Shown here: piece by piece, positions 39,624 to 49,227 of the stretch | Position numbering within the stretch: position 1 is the first letter of the stretch | Layout of the letters: each line of letters begins with the position of its first letter | The notes under the pieces: generated by a model | The model's input: only the letters and a program-made list of their open reading frames with translations | The model's database searches: none | What the model was told of the DNA's origin: nothing | Position numbers and translations under genes: made by a program | Origin: Bacteroidota bacterium | GTDB lineage: Bacteria; Bacteroidota; Bacteroidia; 2-12-FULL-35-15 | DNA length: 64,000 bases | Direction: 5' to 3' | Assembly (NCBI GenBank): GCA_023251805.1 | Contig: JAHEYB010000006.1 | Coordinates: 1-64,000 of the forward strand

Positions 39624-39941
39624 CTATAATAAAGCTTTCAACTTAGCATCCAACACTGCTTTTGGAACAGCGCCTACTTGTTTGTCAACTACTTGTCCGC
39701 CTTTAAAGAAAAGGATTGTAGGAATATTACGAATTCCAAACATTGCAGAAATATTTGCGTTATTGTCAACATTTACTTTGCCAACAACTGCTTTTTCGCC
39801 ATACTCGTTTGATAATTCTTCAACCAAAGGTCCAACCATACGACATGGTCCGCACCATTCAGCCCAAAAATCTAATAATACCGGTTTTGTTGATTTTGCT
39901 ACTAACTCATCAAAGTTAGCATCTGTAATTTCTAATGCCAT
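39624..39941 (-). CDS. trxA: Thioredoxin
   Basis: PVLLDFWAEWCGPCRMVGPLVEELS; IRNIPTILFFKGGQ. Confidence 0.97.
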   Translation of the reverse strand: MALEITDANFDELVAKSTKPVLLDFWAEWCGPCRMVGPLVEELSNEYGEKAVVGKVNVDNNANISAMFGIRNIPTILFFKGGQVVDKQVGAVPKAVLDAKLKALL

Positions 39942-39989
39942 CGTTTTATTTTTTTATAATGAATGAAAATTTGTTTCTCAATTGAACCC

Positions 39990-40021
39990 TAAAGATAAAA
40001 TTGTATTTCAACATTGGCAAA
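39990..40021 (-). promoter_or_regulatory. trxA promoter (TTTG-N20-TATCTTTA)
   Basis: Minus-strand -33 TTTG at 40018-40021 and -7 TATCTTTA at 39990-39997. Confidence 0.6.
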
Positions 40022-40032
40022 CGATTTGCCAA
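40014..40032. promoter_or_regulatory. Palindromic candidate operator over trxA -33
   Basis: TTGGCAAA-cga-TTTGCCAA. Confidence 0.55.
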
Positions 40033-40041
40033 ATTGTTTTC

Positions 40042-40058
40042 AATGACAGGCTGTCATT
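40042..40058. promoter_or_regulatory. Palindromic candidate operator abutting the -33 of the rightward promoter
   Basis: AATGACAG-G-CTGTCATT. Confidence 0.55.
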
Positions 40059-40088
40059 TTGTTAATATATCTAAAAAAGCTACCTTTA
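40058..40088 (+). promoter_or_regulatory. Promoter for CDS 40153..41880 (TTTG-N19-TACCTTTA)
   Basis: TTTG 40058-40061, 19-nt spacer, TACCTTTA 40081-40088. Confidence 0.6.
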
Positions 40089-40152
40089 GGGAATAAATGA
40101 AGCCACCTTTCGTTCAAATGAACGTCTGGTTTGAAACAACGGATTTTAGCAT

Positions 40153-41880
40153 ATGATTATTACTCCTTATTTTAAAACATCCCTCTCTTCTATTTGTTTA
40201 TTTTTTTGCCTGTTGGTTTGTCAGTTTGCTCATTCACAAGCAAGGATAGAAGGTGTTGTAAAACATGGTGGTAAACCATTATCAGGTGCCGAAGTGGTGA
40301 TTACCAATAGCGCGGGAGATGAAAAAGTGCTGACTACCAATTCAGCCGGTGCATACAACTATAACTTTCCTCCCAATGATGAGTTTAATATTTCTATCTC
40401 CAAAGTAGGATTTACCCAGTTTCAGATAATTTATTCTACGATGGGACTCACAGGAGCAGCAGCAAAAAAGTTCAGCAGTCTTTCTAAGCCCGAAAGTGAA
40501 TTATTTGAACTTCCATCCGACCAAGCAACAATATTGAAGTTGAATGCAGTATTAGATAAGCCTTTGCTTAGCTTTTATTATAATTCTGAAAAAAATGTGG
40601 TTGATTCAGATGAAAATTTGAATAATTCATTGGCTCAAGACTTGGCAAAAGTTGCCAAATTGTCGGGTGCGCAATCCTCTTTGATTGAAACCACCTACAA
40701 AAATGCGATTGCTAAAGCGGATGCAGCAATGTTAACGCGTAATTATGAGGTTGCAAAAGCATCTTATACCGAAGCAAGTTCTTCCAAGCCAAGTGAACAA
40801 TATCCTAAAAGTAAATTAGCAGAAATTGAAAAATTAAATGCTGATGCCGATGCAAAAGCAAAAGCGGATGCCACAGAAAAAGAACGTTTAGCGAAAGAGA
40901 AAGAATTGGCTGCCGCTAGTGCAAAAGAAAAAGCAGAGAAAGATAAAGCCGCTGCTGAACTTGCCGCAAAAGAAAAAGCGGAGAAAGACAAAGCTGCCGC
41001 AGAGCTTGCTGCTAAAGACAAAGCCGACAAAGATAAAGCTGCTGCAGAACTTGCGGTACAACAAAAATTAGAAAAAGAAAAAGCATTGGCAGATGCAAAA
41101 ACCAAAGCAGATGCAGAACAAGCTGAGAAAGACCGATTAGCAAAAGAAAAATCGGATGCTGCAAAAGCCGCTGCCAATGTTGCTGAGGCAGAACGTTTAG
41201 CGAAAGAAAAGGAAAAAGCAGATGTATTAGCAAAAGCAAAAGCGGAACAAGATAAAGTCGCTGCTGAGCAAACTGCTAAACTTGCAGCCGAACAAGCTGA
41301 GAAAGATAGATTAGCAAAAGAAAAAGCAGATGCTGCGAAAGCTGCTGCCGATGCTGCTGAAGCAGAACGCTTAGCAAAAGAAAAGGAAAAAACGGATGCC
41401 ATTGCAAAAGCAAAAGCTGATGCCGAAAAAGCTGCAAAAGATTTAGCAGAAAAAGACAAATTAGCAAAAGAAGCAGAAGCTAAAGTCCTACAAGCAAAAT
41501 ATGACAATGCTTTAGCAAAAGGTGATTCTTGTGTGAAAGTAAAAAATTACGACTTAGCAAAAAGTTCTTACTTAAATGCATCTTCTTTAAAACCAAAAGA
41601 AGAAACACCTGCTGCTAAAATAAAAGAAGTAGATGCATTGATGGAATTAGAAAAACGTTCGCAATACACCAACGAATTGGCAAAAAAATATCCTCAAGGT
41701 GTTACCGAAGAAGTTTCGAAAGAAGGAAACAATAAAATCACCAAACGTATTGTTGTGAAAGGAAATACAGGCGATATGTACGTGAAGAAAGAAACCAGTT
41801 TCGGAGCGGTGTATTATTTTAAAAATGAAGCCACTATTACGGAGGCGGAGTTTAATAAGAATACGGAGATTAAGAAGTAG
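40153..41880 (+). CDS. Paralog of the 1480-aa repeat protein: carboxypeptidase-regulatory-like domain, 2 TPR-like units, long Ala/Lys/Glu coiled coil, same C-terminal domain
   Basis: C-terminal KKYPQGVTEEVSKEGNNKITKRIVVKGNTGDMYVKKETSFGAVYYFKN closely matches the end of 3296..7738. Confidence 0.85.
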   Translation: MIITPYFKTSLSSICLFFCLLVCQFAHSQARIEGVVKHGGKPLSGAEVVITNSAGDEKVLTTNSAGAYNYNFPPNDEFNISISKVGFTQFQIIYSTMGLTGAAAKKFSSLSKPESELFELPSDQATILKLNAVLDKPLLSFYYNSEKNVVDSDENLNNSLAQDLAKVAKLSGAQSSLIETTYKNAIAKADAAMLTRNYEVAKASYTEASSSKPSEQYPKSKLAEIEKLNADADAKAKADATEKERLAKEKELAAASAKEKAEKDKAAAELAAKEKAEKDKAAAELAAKDKADKDKAAAELAVQQKLEKEKALADAKTKADAEQAEKDRLAKEKSDAAKAAANVAEAERLAKEKEKADVLAKAKAEQDKVAAEQTAKLAAEQAEKDRLAKEKADAAKAAADAAEAERLAKEKEKTDAIAKAKADAEKAAKDLAEKDKLAKEAEAKVLQAKYDNALAKGDSCVKVKNYDLAKSSYLNASSLKPKEETPAAKIKEVDALMELEKRSQYTNELAKKYPQGVTEEVSKEGNNKITKRIVVKGNTGDMYVKKETSFGAVYYFKNEATITEAEFNKNTEIKK

Positions 41881-42004
41881 CCATTTTTTTACCGCAGAGG
41901 GCGCAGAGATTTTCGCAGAGGGCGCAGAAATTTATTACAACACTCAGCGGCTCTCTTCTTTTCTCCTTTTTCTCTGCGGTTAATTTTTGATTCCGTAAGT
42001 GCCA

Positions 42005-45000
42005 TTAATTTAATTTATACTCCAAGCCATTCTCTTTCAACAAATCCAACAAATCGTTATTGGGATTTACTTTTATTTTTTTGGAAGGCATTACCACAGA
42101 AATATTTTCTTCCGTATCAAATACTCTGAACTGCAACATACAATTGCGATTTTCAACCGTACTGTTTTTTGCAATTATATCATTCATCTTATTCATAAAC
42201 TCATCGTTCAACTCTTTCAAAGAAACATTCACCGTTAAGCTTCTCGCCATCTTATCGCGCAATTCCGATAGCAACTGAATATTACTCACTTTGTATTCGA
42301 AGTTTCCTGAATTTCTGAATCGCTCCGAAATTTTCCCCTTCACAAATAAAAACAATCCCGTTACCATGTATTGTTTGAACTTCACATAATCTTCTCCGAA
42401 AAAAGCCATCTCAGCCGATTCATTGTAATCTTCTATCGTAATTTTCCCCCAAGGATTTCCGGTTTTTGTTACACCGTTATGAACGTTGGTAACAATGCCT
42501 CCCAGCGTTAAGTCTTTGTTTTTATTTTCTTCTATTTTTTTAATGTCGGCTAGGGAATGCGGACAAAAATTATCCATTTCTAATTTGTAAGTATCAAGCG
42601 GATGTCCGGAAATAAAGAAACCAACTACATCCTTTTCATTTTTTAATTGTTCTAAATTGCTCCAAGCTTCACATACTGGAATTTTTGGTTCAGGCATATC
42701 AATGGCTGCATCGTCACCAAACAAAGATACTTGTGCCGAATTTTCTCCGTCTTGATGTGAACTTCCGTAACGAATTACTTTCTCCAAGAAATTTCCATTA
42801 TCGTTTCCTTCGATGTGAAAATAAGTTGCACGGTGAATTCCAAATGAATCCAAGCCACCTGCATTGGCTAAACTTTCAAATGTTTTTTTATTTGCAGCAC
42901 GTAAATTAATTCTTCTTACAAAATCAAATACAGATTTGTACGGACCATTTGCATTCCGTTCATCCACAATTGAAATAACAGCCGCCTCTCCTACTCCTTT
43001 CACTGCGCCCATTCCAAAGCGTATTTGTCCGTTTTTATTCACAGCAAATTGATACTGACTTTCATTCACATCCGGTCCGAGTACAGGAACACCCATTCTG
43101 CGACATTCATCCATGAAGAAAGTAATTTTATCAATGTTGCTTAAGTTATGCGTTAATACGGATGACATATACTCGCCAGGATAATGTGCTTTGAGATACG
43201 CTGTTTGAAAAGCAACAAGCGCATAACAAGTCGAGTGAGATTTATTGAAAGCATATTGCGCAAACTTTTCCCAATCCACCCAAATTTTTTCAAGCTTATC
43301 AGCGGGCAAACCTTTTTCGGTGGCGCCATCCATAAACTTACTCTTCATTTTATTTAAGGTGTAAATATCTTTTTTACCCATTGCCTTACGCAACACATCC
43401 GCATCACCTTTGGAGAAACCTGCTAATTTTTGTGACAACAACATTACCTGCTCTTGATAAACAGTAATACCATAAGTATCCGCAAGGTATTCTTCCATTT
43501 CAGGTAAATCGTAAGCAATGGTTTCTCTCCCATGTTTACGCGCAATAAAATTCGGAATGTATTCAATAGGGCCCGGACGATACAATGCGTTCATGGCAAT
43601 TAAATCGGCAAACTTATCGGGTTTAAGATTGATTAAATGTTTTTGCATCCCCGCGCTTTCAAACTGGAATGTTCCGTTGGTATCACCACGTTGATAAAGT
43701 TCTAATGTTTTTACATCATCTAAAGGAATATCATCAATGTCGATACTTATTCCGTGATTTTCTTTTATCAATTTCAAGGCATCACGAATAATCGTCAATG
43801 TTTTTAAACCAAGGAAGTCCATTTTAATTACACCCGCATCTTCAATTACTCTTCCATCATATTGTGTAATTAACAAGGTAGATTCTTTGGAAGTAGAAAC
43901 AGGAATTAAATCGGTAAGATCCATCGGAGCGATGATGATTCCCGCAGCGTGAATACCTGTACCACGTACAGAGCCTTCCAAAATCAAGGCTTCTTTCAAT
44001 ACTTTGGATTGCATATCATCACCGGCTAAAATCGCACGCAATTTTTTTACATCTTCTAAATCTTCTTTGTTAAGACCTTCCTTTTCTTCAAGGCTTGCAT
44101 CACCTGTCATTGGTGCTTTTAAGACACGCTTCAATTCGATGCCGGGTCGGTCGGGAACTAATTTTGCAAGCATATTTGATTCTTGCAAAGGCAAATCCAG
44201 CACCCGCGCAACGTCTTTGATACTCATCTTTGCAGCCATTGTACCGTAGGTCACAATTTGTGCTACTTGATTTTTTCCATATTTATCAACTACATAGTCA
44301 ATTACTTTTTGGCGACCTTCATCATCAAAATCCGTATCAATGTCGGGCATTGATTTACGATCGGGATTTAAGAAACGTTCGAATAGTAAATTGTATTTAA
44401 TTGGGTCGATGTTGGTGATGCCAATGCAAAAAGCAACAGCGGAGCCGGCAGCAGAACCACGGCCCGGGCCAATCAACACTCCAATATCTCTTCCTGCTTT
44501 AATGAAATCGGCAACAATTAAAAAGTAGCCTGCAAATCCCATTGTTTTTATGGTGAACAATTCAAAATTTAATCGTTCTTCTACTTCAGGAGAAATATCA
44601 TGATAACGTTCCTTTGCACCTAAGTAAGTAATGTGATGCAAATAATCATCCTGTGTAGCAAAACCTTCGGGAATAACAAAATTCGGCAACATAATGTCCT
44701 GCTTCAGTTTCAGCGGAGTGATTTTATCAACTATGTCATTTGTATTATCAATTGCTTCCGGCAAATCGCTAAAGAGTTGCGACATTTCAGCTGTTGATTT
44801 AAAATAAAACTGGTCGTTATAAAATGCAAAACGTTTTCCTTTGAAAGAATTGGAGTCATCATCACCAAAATCTTTCATTGTAGGAGTGCTTTGTTTTTCA
44901 CCGGTATTTATGCAAAGCAAAATATCGTGCGCGTTGGAATCCTGTTGATCTACATAGTGTGAATCGTTGGAAGCAATAATTTTTACATTGTATTTTTTCG

Positions 45001-45601
45001 ACCAGCGAACAAGCACTTCATTTACTTTATCTTGCTCCGGAATTCCATGTCGCTGTAACTCGATATAATAATCTTCACCAAAAATATCGTACCACCATTT
45101 GAATTCTTTCTCCGCTTCTACTTCACCATGTTTCATGATGGCTTTTGGAACCGAAGCGCCCAAGCAGCAAGTAGTAGCAATTAATCCTTCGTGATATTGT
45201 AAAATCAATTCTTTATCGATACGAGGATATTTCCCGTACAAACCTTCCATGTATCCAAGCGAACAAAGCTTCACAAGATTTTTATAACCTTGCGGATTTT
45301 TTGCTAAAAACAATTGGTGGTAACGAACATCTTTGTCTTCCTTGGTAAATTGTCGTTTATGGCGATTTTCCACTACATAAAATTCGCAACCAACAATGGG
45401 TTTTATTTTATTCGGATTTTCGGGAGTATTGTGTTTTCCTGCTTCGGCAACAAATTTAAAAACGCCAAACATGTTTCCATGATCGGTTATAGCCAATGCA
45501 CGCATGTTATCGTTCACTGCTTTTTTGTACAGCGAAGAAATATCAGCTGCGCCATCGAGCAATGAAAATTGAGTATGTACGTGGAGATGGGAGAAGTTCA
45601 T
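42005..45601 (-). CDS. dnaE: DNA polymerase III subunit alpha
   Basis: PHP domain SHLHVHTQFSLLDGAADI; GPGRGSAAGSAVAFCIGITNIDP; PDIDTDFDDEGRQKVIDYV; YQEQVMLLSQKLAGFSKGDAD. Confidence 0.97.
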   Translation of the reverse strand: MNFSHLHVHTQFSLLDGAADISSLYKKAVNDNMRALAITDHGNMFGVFKFVAEAGKHNTPENPNKIKPIVGCEFYVVENRHKRQFTKEDKDVRYHQLFLAKNPQGYKNLVKLCSLGYMEGLYGKYPRIDKELILQYHEGLIATTCCLGASVPKAIMKHGEVEAEKEFKWWYDIFGEDYYIELQRHGIPEQDKVNEVLVRWSKKYNVKIIASNDSHYVDQQDSNAHDILLCINTGEKQSTPTMKDFGDDDSNSFKGKRFAFYNDQFYFKSTAEMSQLFSDLPEAIDNTNDIVDKITPLKLKQDIMLPNFVIPEGFATQDDYLHHITYLGAKERYHDISPEVEERLNFELFTIKTMGFAGYFLIVADFIKAGRDIGVLIGPGRGSAAGSAVAFCIGITNIDPIKYNLLFERFLNPDRKSMPDIDTDFDDEGRQKVIDYVVDKYGKNQVAQIVTYGTMAAKMSIKDVARVLDLPLQESNMLAKLVPDRPGIELKRVLKAPMTGDASLEEKEGLNKEDLEDVKKLRAILAGDDMQSKVLKEALILEGSVRGTGIHAAGIIIAPMDLTDLIPVSTSKESTLLITQYDGRVIEDAGVIKMDFLGLKTLTIIRDALKLIKENHGISIDIDDIPLDDVKTLELYQRGDTNGTFQFESAGMQKHLINLKPDKFADLIAMNALYRPGPIEYIPNFIARKHGRETIAYDLPEMEEYLADTYGITVYQEQVMLLSQKLAGFSKGDADVLRKAMGKKDIYTLNKMKSKFMDGATEKGLPADKLEKIWVDWEKFAQYAFNKSHSTCYALVAFQTAYLKAHYPGEYMSSVLTHNLSNIDKITFFMDECRRMGVPVLGPDVNESQYQFAVNKNGQIRFGMGAVKGVGEAAVISIVDERNANGPYKSVFDFVRRINLRAANKKTFESLANAGGLDSFGIHRATYFHIEGNDNGNFLEKVIRYGSSHQDGENSAQVSLFGDDAAIDMPEPKIPVCEAWSNLEQLKNEKDVVGFFISGHPLDTYKLEMDNFCPHSLADIKKIEENKNKDLTLGGIVTNVHNGVTKTGNPWGKITIEDYNESAEMAFFGEDYVKFKQYMVTGLFLFVKGKISERFRNSGNFEYKVSNIQLLSELRDKMARSLTVNVSLKELNDEFMNKMNDIIAKNSTVENRNCMLQFRVFDTEENISVVMPSKKIKVNPNNDLLDLLKENGLEYKLN

Positions 45602-45759
45602 TTTATTAATTCACTGGTTTACTAGTTCATTTGTTTATTAGTAAAAAAGCTAATAAATTGAACACAGCCGATTGTAAGTCGGGTTGTAAATTTACTTAAT
45701 AAAAGAGTACTTTTTAGTAGCTGTTGATAAGATTGGAAAAGTCGGTATTTTTACTGGAA

Positions 45760-46122
45760 TCAGTCAAATAGAGCTCGAACTTTCCTTTCAGCCCGCACTT
45801 CTTTTTTGATAGAAAGTTTATGTCGGATTTTCAACCAATTACATTTAGAGCAACTATAAATCCAAACAAACTTATAAGGTCTAACAACACATCCGCCACA
45901 CTCTTGGTGTCTGGCATTTGGAAAGTTTTCCGACCCCTTTCCTAAATGAACTTTTGGAGAACAAAAAAAGCCATAAGTAATATGAACAAGCGTAGGATGC
46001 AATGTCAAGTGATGCAGTTCACATATTTTGCCTTTATCCTCTTTTGCATAATTGTGAATCTTACATGAATGAAAGGAAAATAGTGAGAACAAAATAAAAA
46101 TGAAATGGAGAAAAAATTTCAT
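45760..46122 (-). CDS. Hypothetical Cys/His-rich lipoprotein
   Basis: LFSFHSCKIHN lipobox; CELHHLTLHPTLVHITYGF; GGCVVRPYKFVWIYSCSKCN. Confidence 0.6.
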   Translation of the reverse strand: MKFFLHFIFILFSLFSFHSCKIHNYAKEDKGKICELHHLTLHPTLVHITYGFFCSPKVHLGKGSENFPNARHQECGGCVVRPYKFVWIYSCSKCNWLKIRHKLSIKKEVRAERKVRALFD

Positions 46123-46129
46123 TTATTAT

Positions 46130-47884
46130 TTAACTGCTTTTTATCACCCTAAATGTTTTTGATTCACCTTTTTTGGTAATCAAGCGCACAAAGTAAATTC
46201 CGTTTGCCTGCTCAATGTTCAGATTAATTTTAGCAGTTGCTTCGTATTTTTTATCCTGAATAATTTCGCCCATCACATTATAAACCTGAACAGTAATTTC
46301 GTCATATATTCGGCCGAGTTCAACAGAAAAATTTCCAGAAGAAGGATTTGGAAAGAGGAGTACATTTTCAAACAAATCATTTTCCGAAACACCAACTGTA
46401 CTGTAAATACAAGCGCTTGGAATTTTTGCAACATAAATTTCTTTTCTTCCGGCAGCAGTAACATTCATACTTCCAAAAGCAGCTGTTAATTCATAATAGC
46501 CACAAGTATAAATATTGCAAGAATCATCTACCACAATTCCTGTTCCGCGGTCTTCAATAGGGCTTCCAGCCTGTATAGCCCATTGCCATTTACCGGCAGT
46601 ATCAATTGCAGCAACATAAATTTGAACGCTATCAACAGCATTTAATAAAGTATCAGCCGCTCCAAAAGCAGCATCTCCTTTGAATTGTCCGGTTACAAAA
46701 AGTAAATCTTGTTTATTAGCAGCAATTCGGTTTCCTCTGTCGGAACCATTATTTGAACCCGCTTTTTTGGCCCATACCCAACTTCCACCGGGAGTTAATT
46801 TGGCAACAAAAATATCTCGGCCATTTGGACTACCATTGTTGTTTATGGTGTCGTTTCCGAAAACAACTACATCGCGCAACTCACCGGTAATGTAAACGTT
46901 TTGTTCAAAATCAATGGTAACTGAATTCCCTCTGTCATCCAACAAACCACCTGCAGTACGCAACCATAGCTGATTTCCACCACTATCATATTTCAAAACA
47001 AAAATATCTCTTCCACCAAAACTGGTTGCTGTGATTGTTCCAAAAGGTTTTGTGCCTCTAAATCCACCGGTAACATAAATATTCCCAATAGTATCAATAG
47101 CAATACGATTATCGCGTTCACCGTCCGTTGCTTGAAATGTTTTCACCCAAAGAAATGTACCAATAGGAGAAATTTTTGCAACAAAACCCAATGAATCACC
47201 TGTGGGAATAGGAACATTAAAGCTTCCGAAATGCGCAATGATTCCGCCTGAAGCGTATGTATCACCAATAAATCCTGTTAAATAAATATTTCCTTGTTTG
47301 TCGGTTACTAAATCGTAGCCATGGTCATCGTAATCGCCACCGGCTCCAATTAGCCATTGACATGTTCCGCTTAAATCAAATTTTCCTACAAATATTTCGT
47401 CACCTCCTCCGGGAAAAACGGCACTGGCACAACTTCCCAAATTAGTATTGTACCACGCTGTTCCGGTAACATACACAAAATCGTTTTCTTTGTCAACACA
47501 TAAACCCAATGCTCTTTCGTCCCAACCACCAATTGCCGACCTTACCCATTGCCAGTTTCCTGTGCTATCAATTTTTGCAACAAAACCTTCTTTACCAAAA
47601 TCCTGTGTTGGATTAATAGCTCCGAAACTAACATCTGTTGCCGAAGTGCCACTGTTATAATATCCACACACATATGCATTTCCATATTTATCAATATCTA
47701 TATCCAAACCTTTGTCTGAGGCATCGCCACCAGCGGTTCTCACCCATTCCCATGCTTGAGCATTTGAATAAAATGGCAGTAAAAAAAACAGAAGAAAGAA
47801 AAGAGCATGAACAAAATAATGTGACATGTTTTGCGGGAAATTCTTTTGAGTTTTCATACTTAAGTATTTTCGTTTAGTATCCAA
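46130..47884 (-). CDS. SBBP-like beta-propeller protein with T9SS type A sorting domain
   Basis: Repeats GNIYLTGFIGD / DIFVLKYDSGGNQLWLRTAGG; C-terminal LFPNPSSGNFSVELG...VYNVMGEIIQDKK...ANGIYFVRLITKKGESKTFRVIKS; true start may be MSHYF near 47827. Confidence 0.9.
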   Translation of the reverse strand: MDTKRKYLSMKTQKNFPQNMSHYFVHALFFLLFFLLPFYSNAQAWEWVRTAGGDASDKGLDIDIDKYGNAYVCGYYNSGTSATDVSFGAINPTQDFGKEGFVAKIDSTGNWQWVRSAIGGWDERALGLCVDKENDFVYVTGTAWYNTNLGSCASAVFPGGGDEIFVGKFDLSGTCQWLIGAGGDYDDHGYDLVTDKQGNIYLTGFIGDTYASGGIIAHFGSFNVPIPTGDSLGFVAKISPIGTFLWVKTFQATDGERDNRIAIDTIGNIYVTGGFRGTKPFGTITATSFGGRDIFVLKYDSGGNQLWLRTAGGLLDDRGNSVTIDFEQNVYITGELRDVVVFGNDTINNNGSPNGRDIFVAKLTPGGSWVWAKKAGSNNGSDRGNRIAANKQDLLFVTGQFKGDAAFGAADTLLNAVDSVQIYVAAIDTAGKWQWAIQAGSPIEDRGTGIVVDDSCNIYTCGYYELTAAFGSMNVTAAGRKEIYVAKIPSACIYSTVGVSENDLFENVLLFPNPSSGNFSVELGRIYDEITVQVYNVMGEIIQDKKYEATAKINLNIEQANGIYFVRLITKKGESKTFRVIKSS

Positions 47885-47918
47885 CCAAATTTAACAATAA
47901 ATTCTTTCAAAAACAAAA

Positions 47919-47951
47919 AAGCCTCTAATCCGAAGATTAAAGGCTTTTATA
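47919..47951 (-). terminator. Terminator of the universal stress gene
   Basis: Minus strand GCCTTTAATC-TTCG-GATTAGAGGC-TTTTTTG. Confidence 0.85.
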
Positions 47952-47969
47952 TTAAATATTTGATAATAT

Positions 47970-48791
47970 CTAGTAAGGATTAAATACAGTTGTATCTTTT
48001 CTTTCCATTGGACGGAAACTCAAAACAGGAATATCGCTTTCGTTGATAATACGCTGAGCAACTGTTCCGATAAAGAATTCTTTCATACTCAACTCCGCTT
48101 TAGTCATGATTAAAATCAAATCTGCTTCAACTTCATGTCCGTAATCCATAATCATTTGAGGAATGTCAGAACCACGCAATGTCTTAATGGTACAACGTAC
48201 TTCTTGATCTTTAATATATTTCCAAACTTGGTTTGAATAGGAGATTAATTTATTTTCGGCAGCTTCATCTTTTTGAGTAAGAATGGAGATAACGCGGATA
48301 TCGGCATTGAAAATTTTCGCTAATTCAATAGCTTTATTTACTTTTTCGCGCGTTTCTTTTGTTAAATCTAAGGGCAATAAAATGGTTTTGCAACCATCAC
48401 GGTGAACTTTACCACGGATAGTGATAACGGGGTGTTTCGACTCCCTCACCATTTTGAATGCGTTTTTTCCGATAATTTTCCCCAAAGTGATTTTAGAAGA
48501 CAATCCAATCATCACAAATAATGGATTGATTACATCTGCTACTTTATTAATTTCTTCATACACATTGCCTTTGCGAACCATCGCTTCAACCGGTTGTCCC
48601 GATTTTGTGGATGCTTCTTTTGCTAGTTCATCCAACCTTTTTTGAACCAAAGGAGGGTTTCCTTCATCAACGCTTAATAAAATTATTTTGGAGCCGGTTA
48701 ATCTGGCAAGATTGTACGTTTGGCCAAGAGCAATAATTGTTTGTTCAGTAGAATCAATAGGTACTAGGATAGAATTTCCGGGTGCAGACAT
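47970..48791 (-). CDS. Universal stress protein (two-domain)
   Basis: SILVPIDSTEQTIIALGQTYNLARLTGSKIILLSV; second half KTILLPLDLTKETREKVNKAIELAK. Confidence 0.9.
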   Translation of the reverse strand: MSAPGNSILVPIDSTEQTIIALGQTYNLARLTGSKIILLSVDEGNPPLVQKRLDELAKEASTKSGQPVEAMVRKGNVYEEINKVADVINPLFVMIGLSSKITLGKIIGKNAFKMVRESKHPVITIRGKVHRDGCKTILLPLDLTKETREKVNKAIELAKIFNADIRVISILTQKDEAAENKLISYSNQVWKYIKDQEVRCTIKTLRGSDIPQMIMDYGHEVEADLILIMTKAELSMKEFFIGTVAQRIINESDIPVLSFRPMERKDTTVFNPY

Positions 48792-49068
48792 GTAGTATAT
48801 TTTATTAATTTAGGTGGCAAAAGTAAACAATTTACCCGAAGAATGAAATTTTAACCCTAAAATTATGGTTTTCATCTTCGTTTTTTAATAATCAATAGAA
48901 TGGAAACTAGCATATTGCCATAAAAAAAGAAAAGTTAAAACACATAGCCCACAGAAAAGAAGAAGCTAAAGCTTTACATAGGAACACATAATGCTATGTG
49001 CGAAGCTTGCTTCGGCTATCCAAAAAATAAGTATGCCTTAACCTTTAAAACCTATGTTTCGAAGCCTG

Positions 49069-49083
49069 CCCTGAGCGGAGTCG
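49069..49083. repeat. Dispersed repeat family A copy
   Basis: CCCTGAGCGGAGTCG. Confidence 0.75.
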
Positions 49084-49148
49084 CTGCGTGTTTAAAACCT
49101 TTTCGGGTGATATTTTAATCCAATAAAGCCAAATAAATCCGCGATTTC

Positions 49149-49179
49149 TTTGCCAATTAGAGAAAAGTACGTACTTTCG
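49149..49179 (+). promoter_or_regulatory. rpsP promoter
   Basis: TTTG-N19-TACTTTCG, exact Bacteroidota spacing. Confidence 0.75.
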
Positions 49180-49227
49180 CTGTCCCAAAAATAGGTTTGG
49201 GAATTAATCATTTAAAAAACTTAAACA

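Noticed and set aside
40764-41507. 247-aa minus-strand ORF rich in Ser/Ala/Phe
   Set aside because: Antisense shadow of the Ala/Lys/Glu coiled-coil region of 40153..41880.
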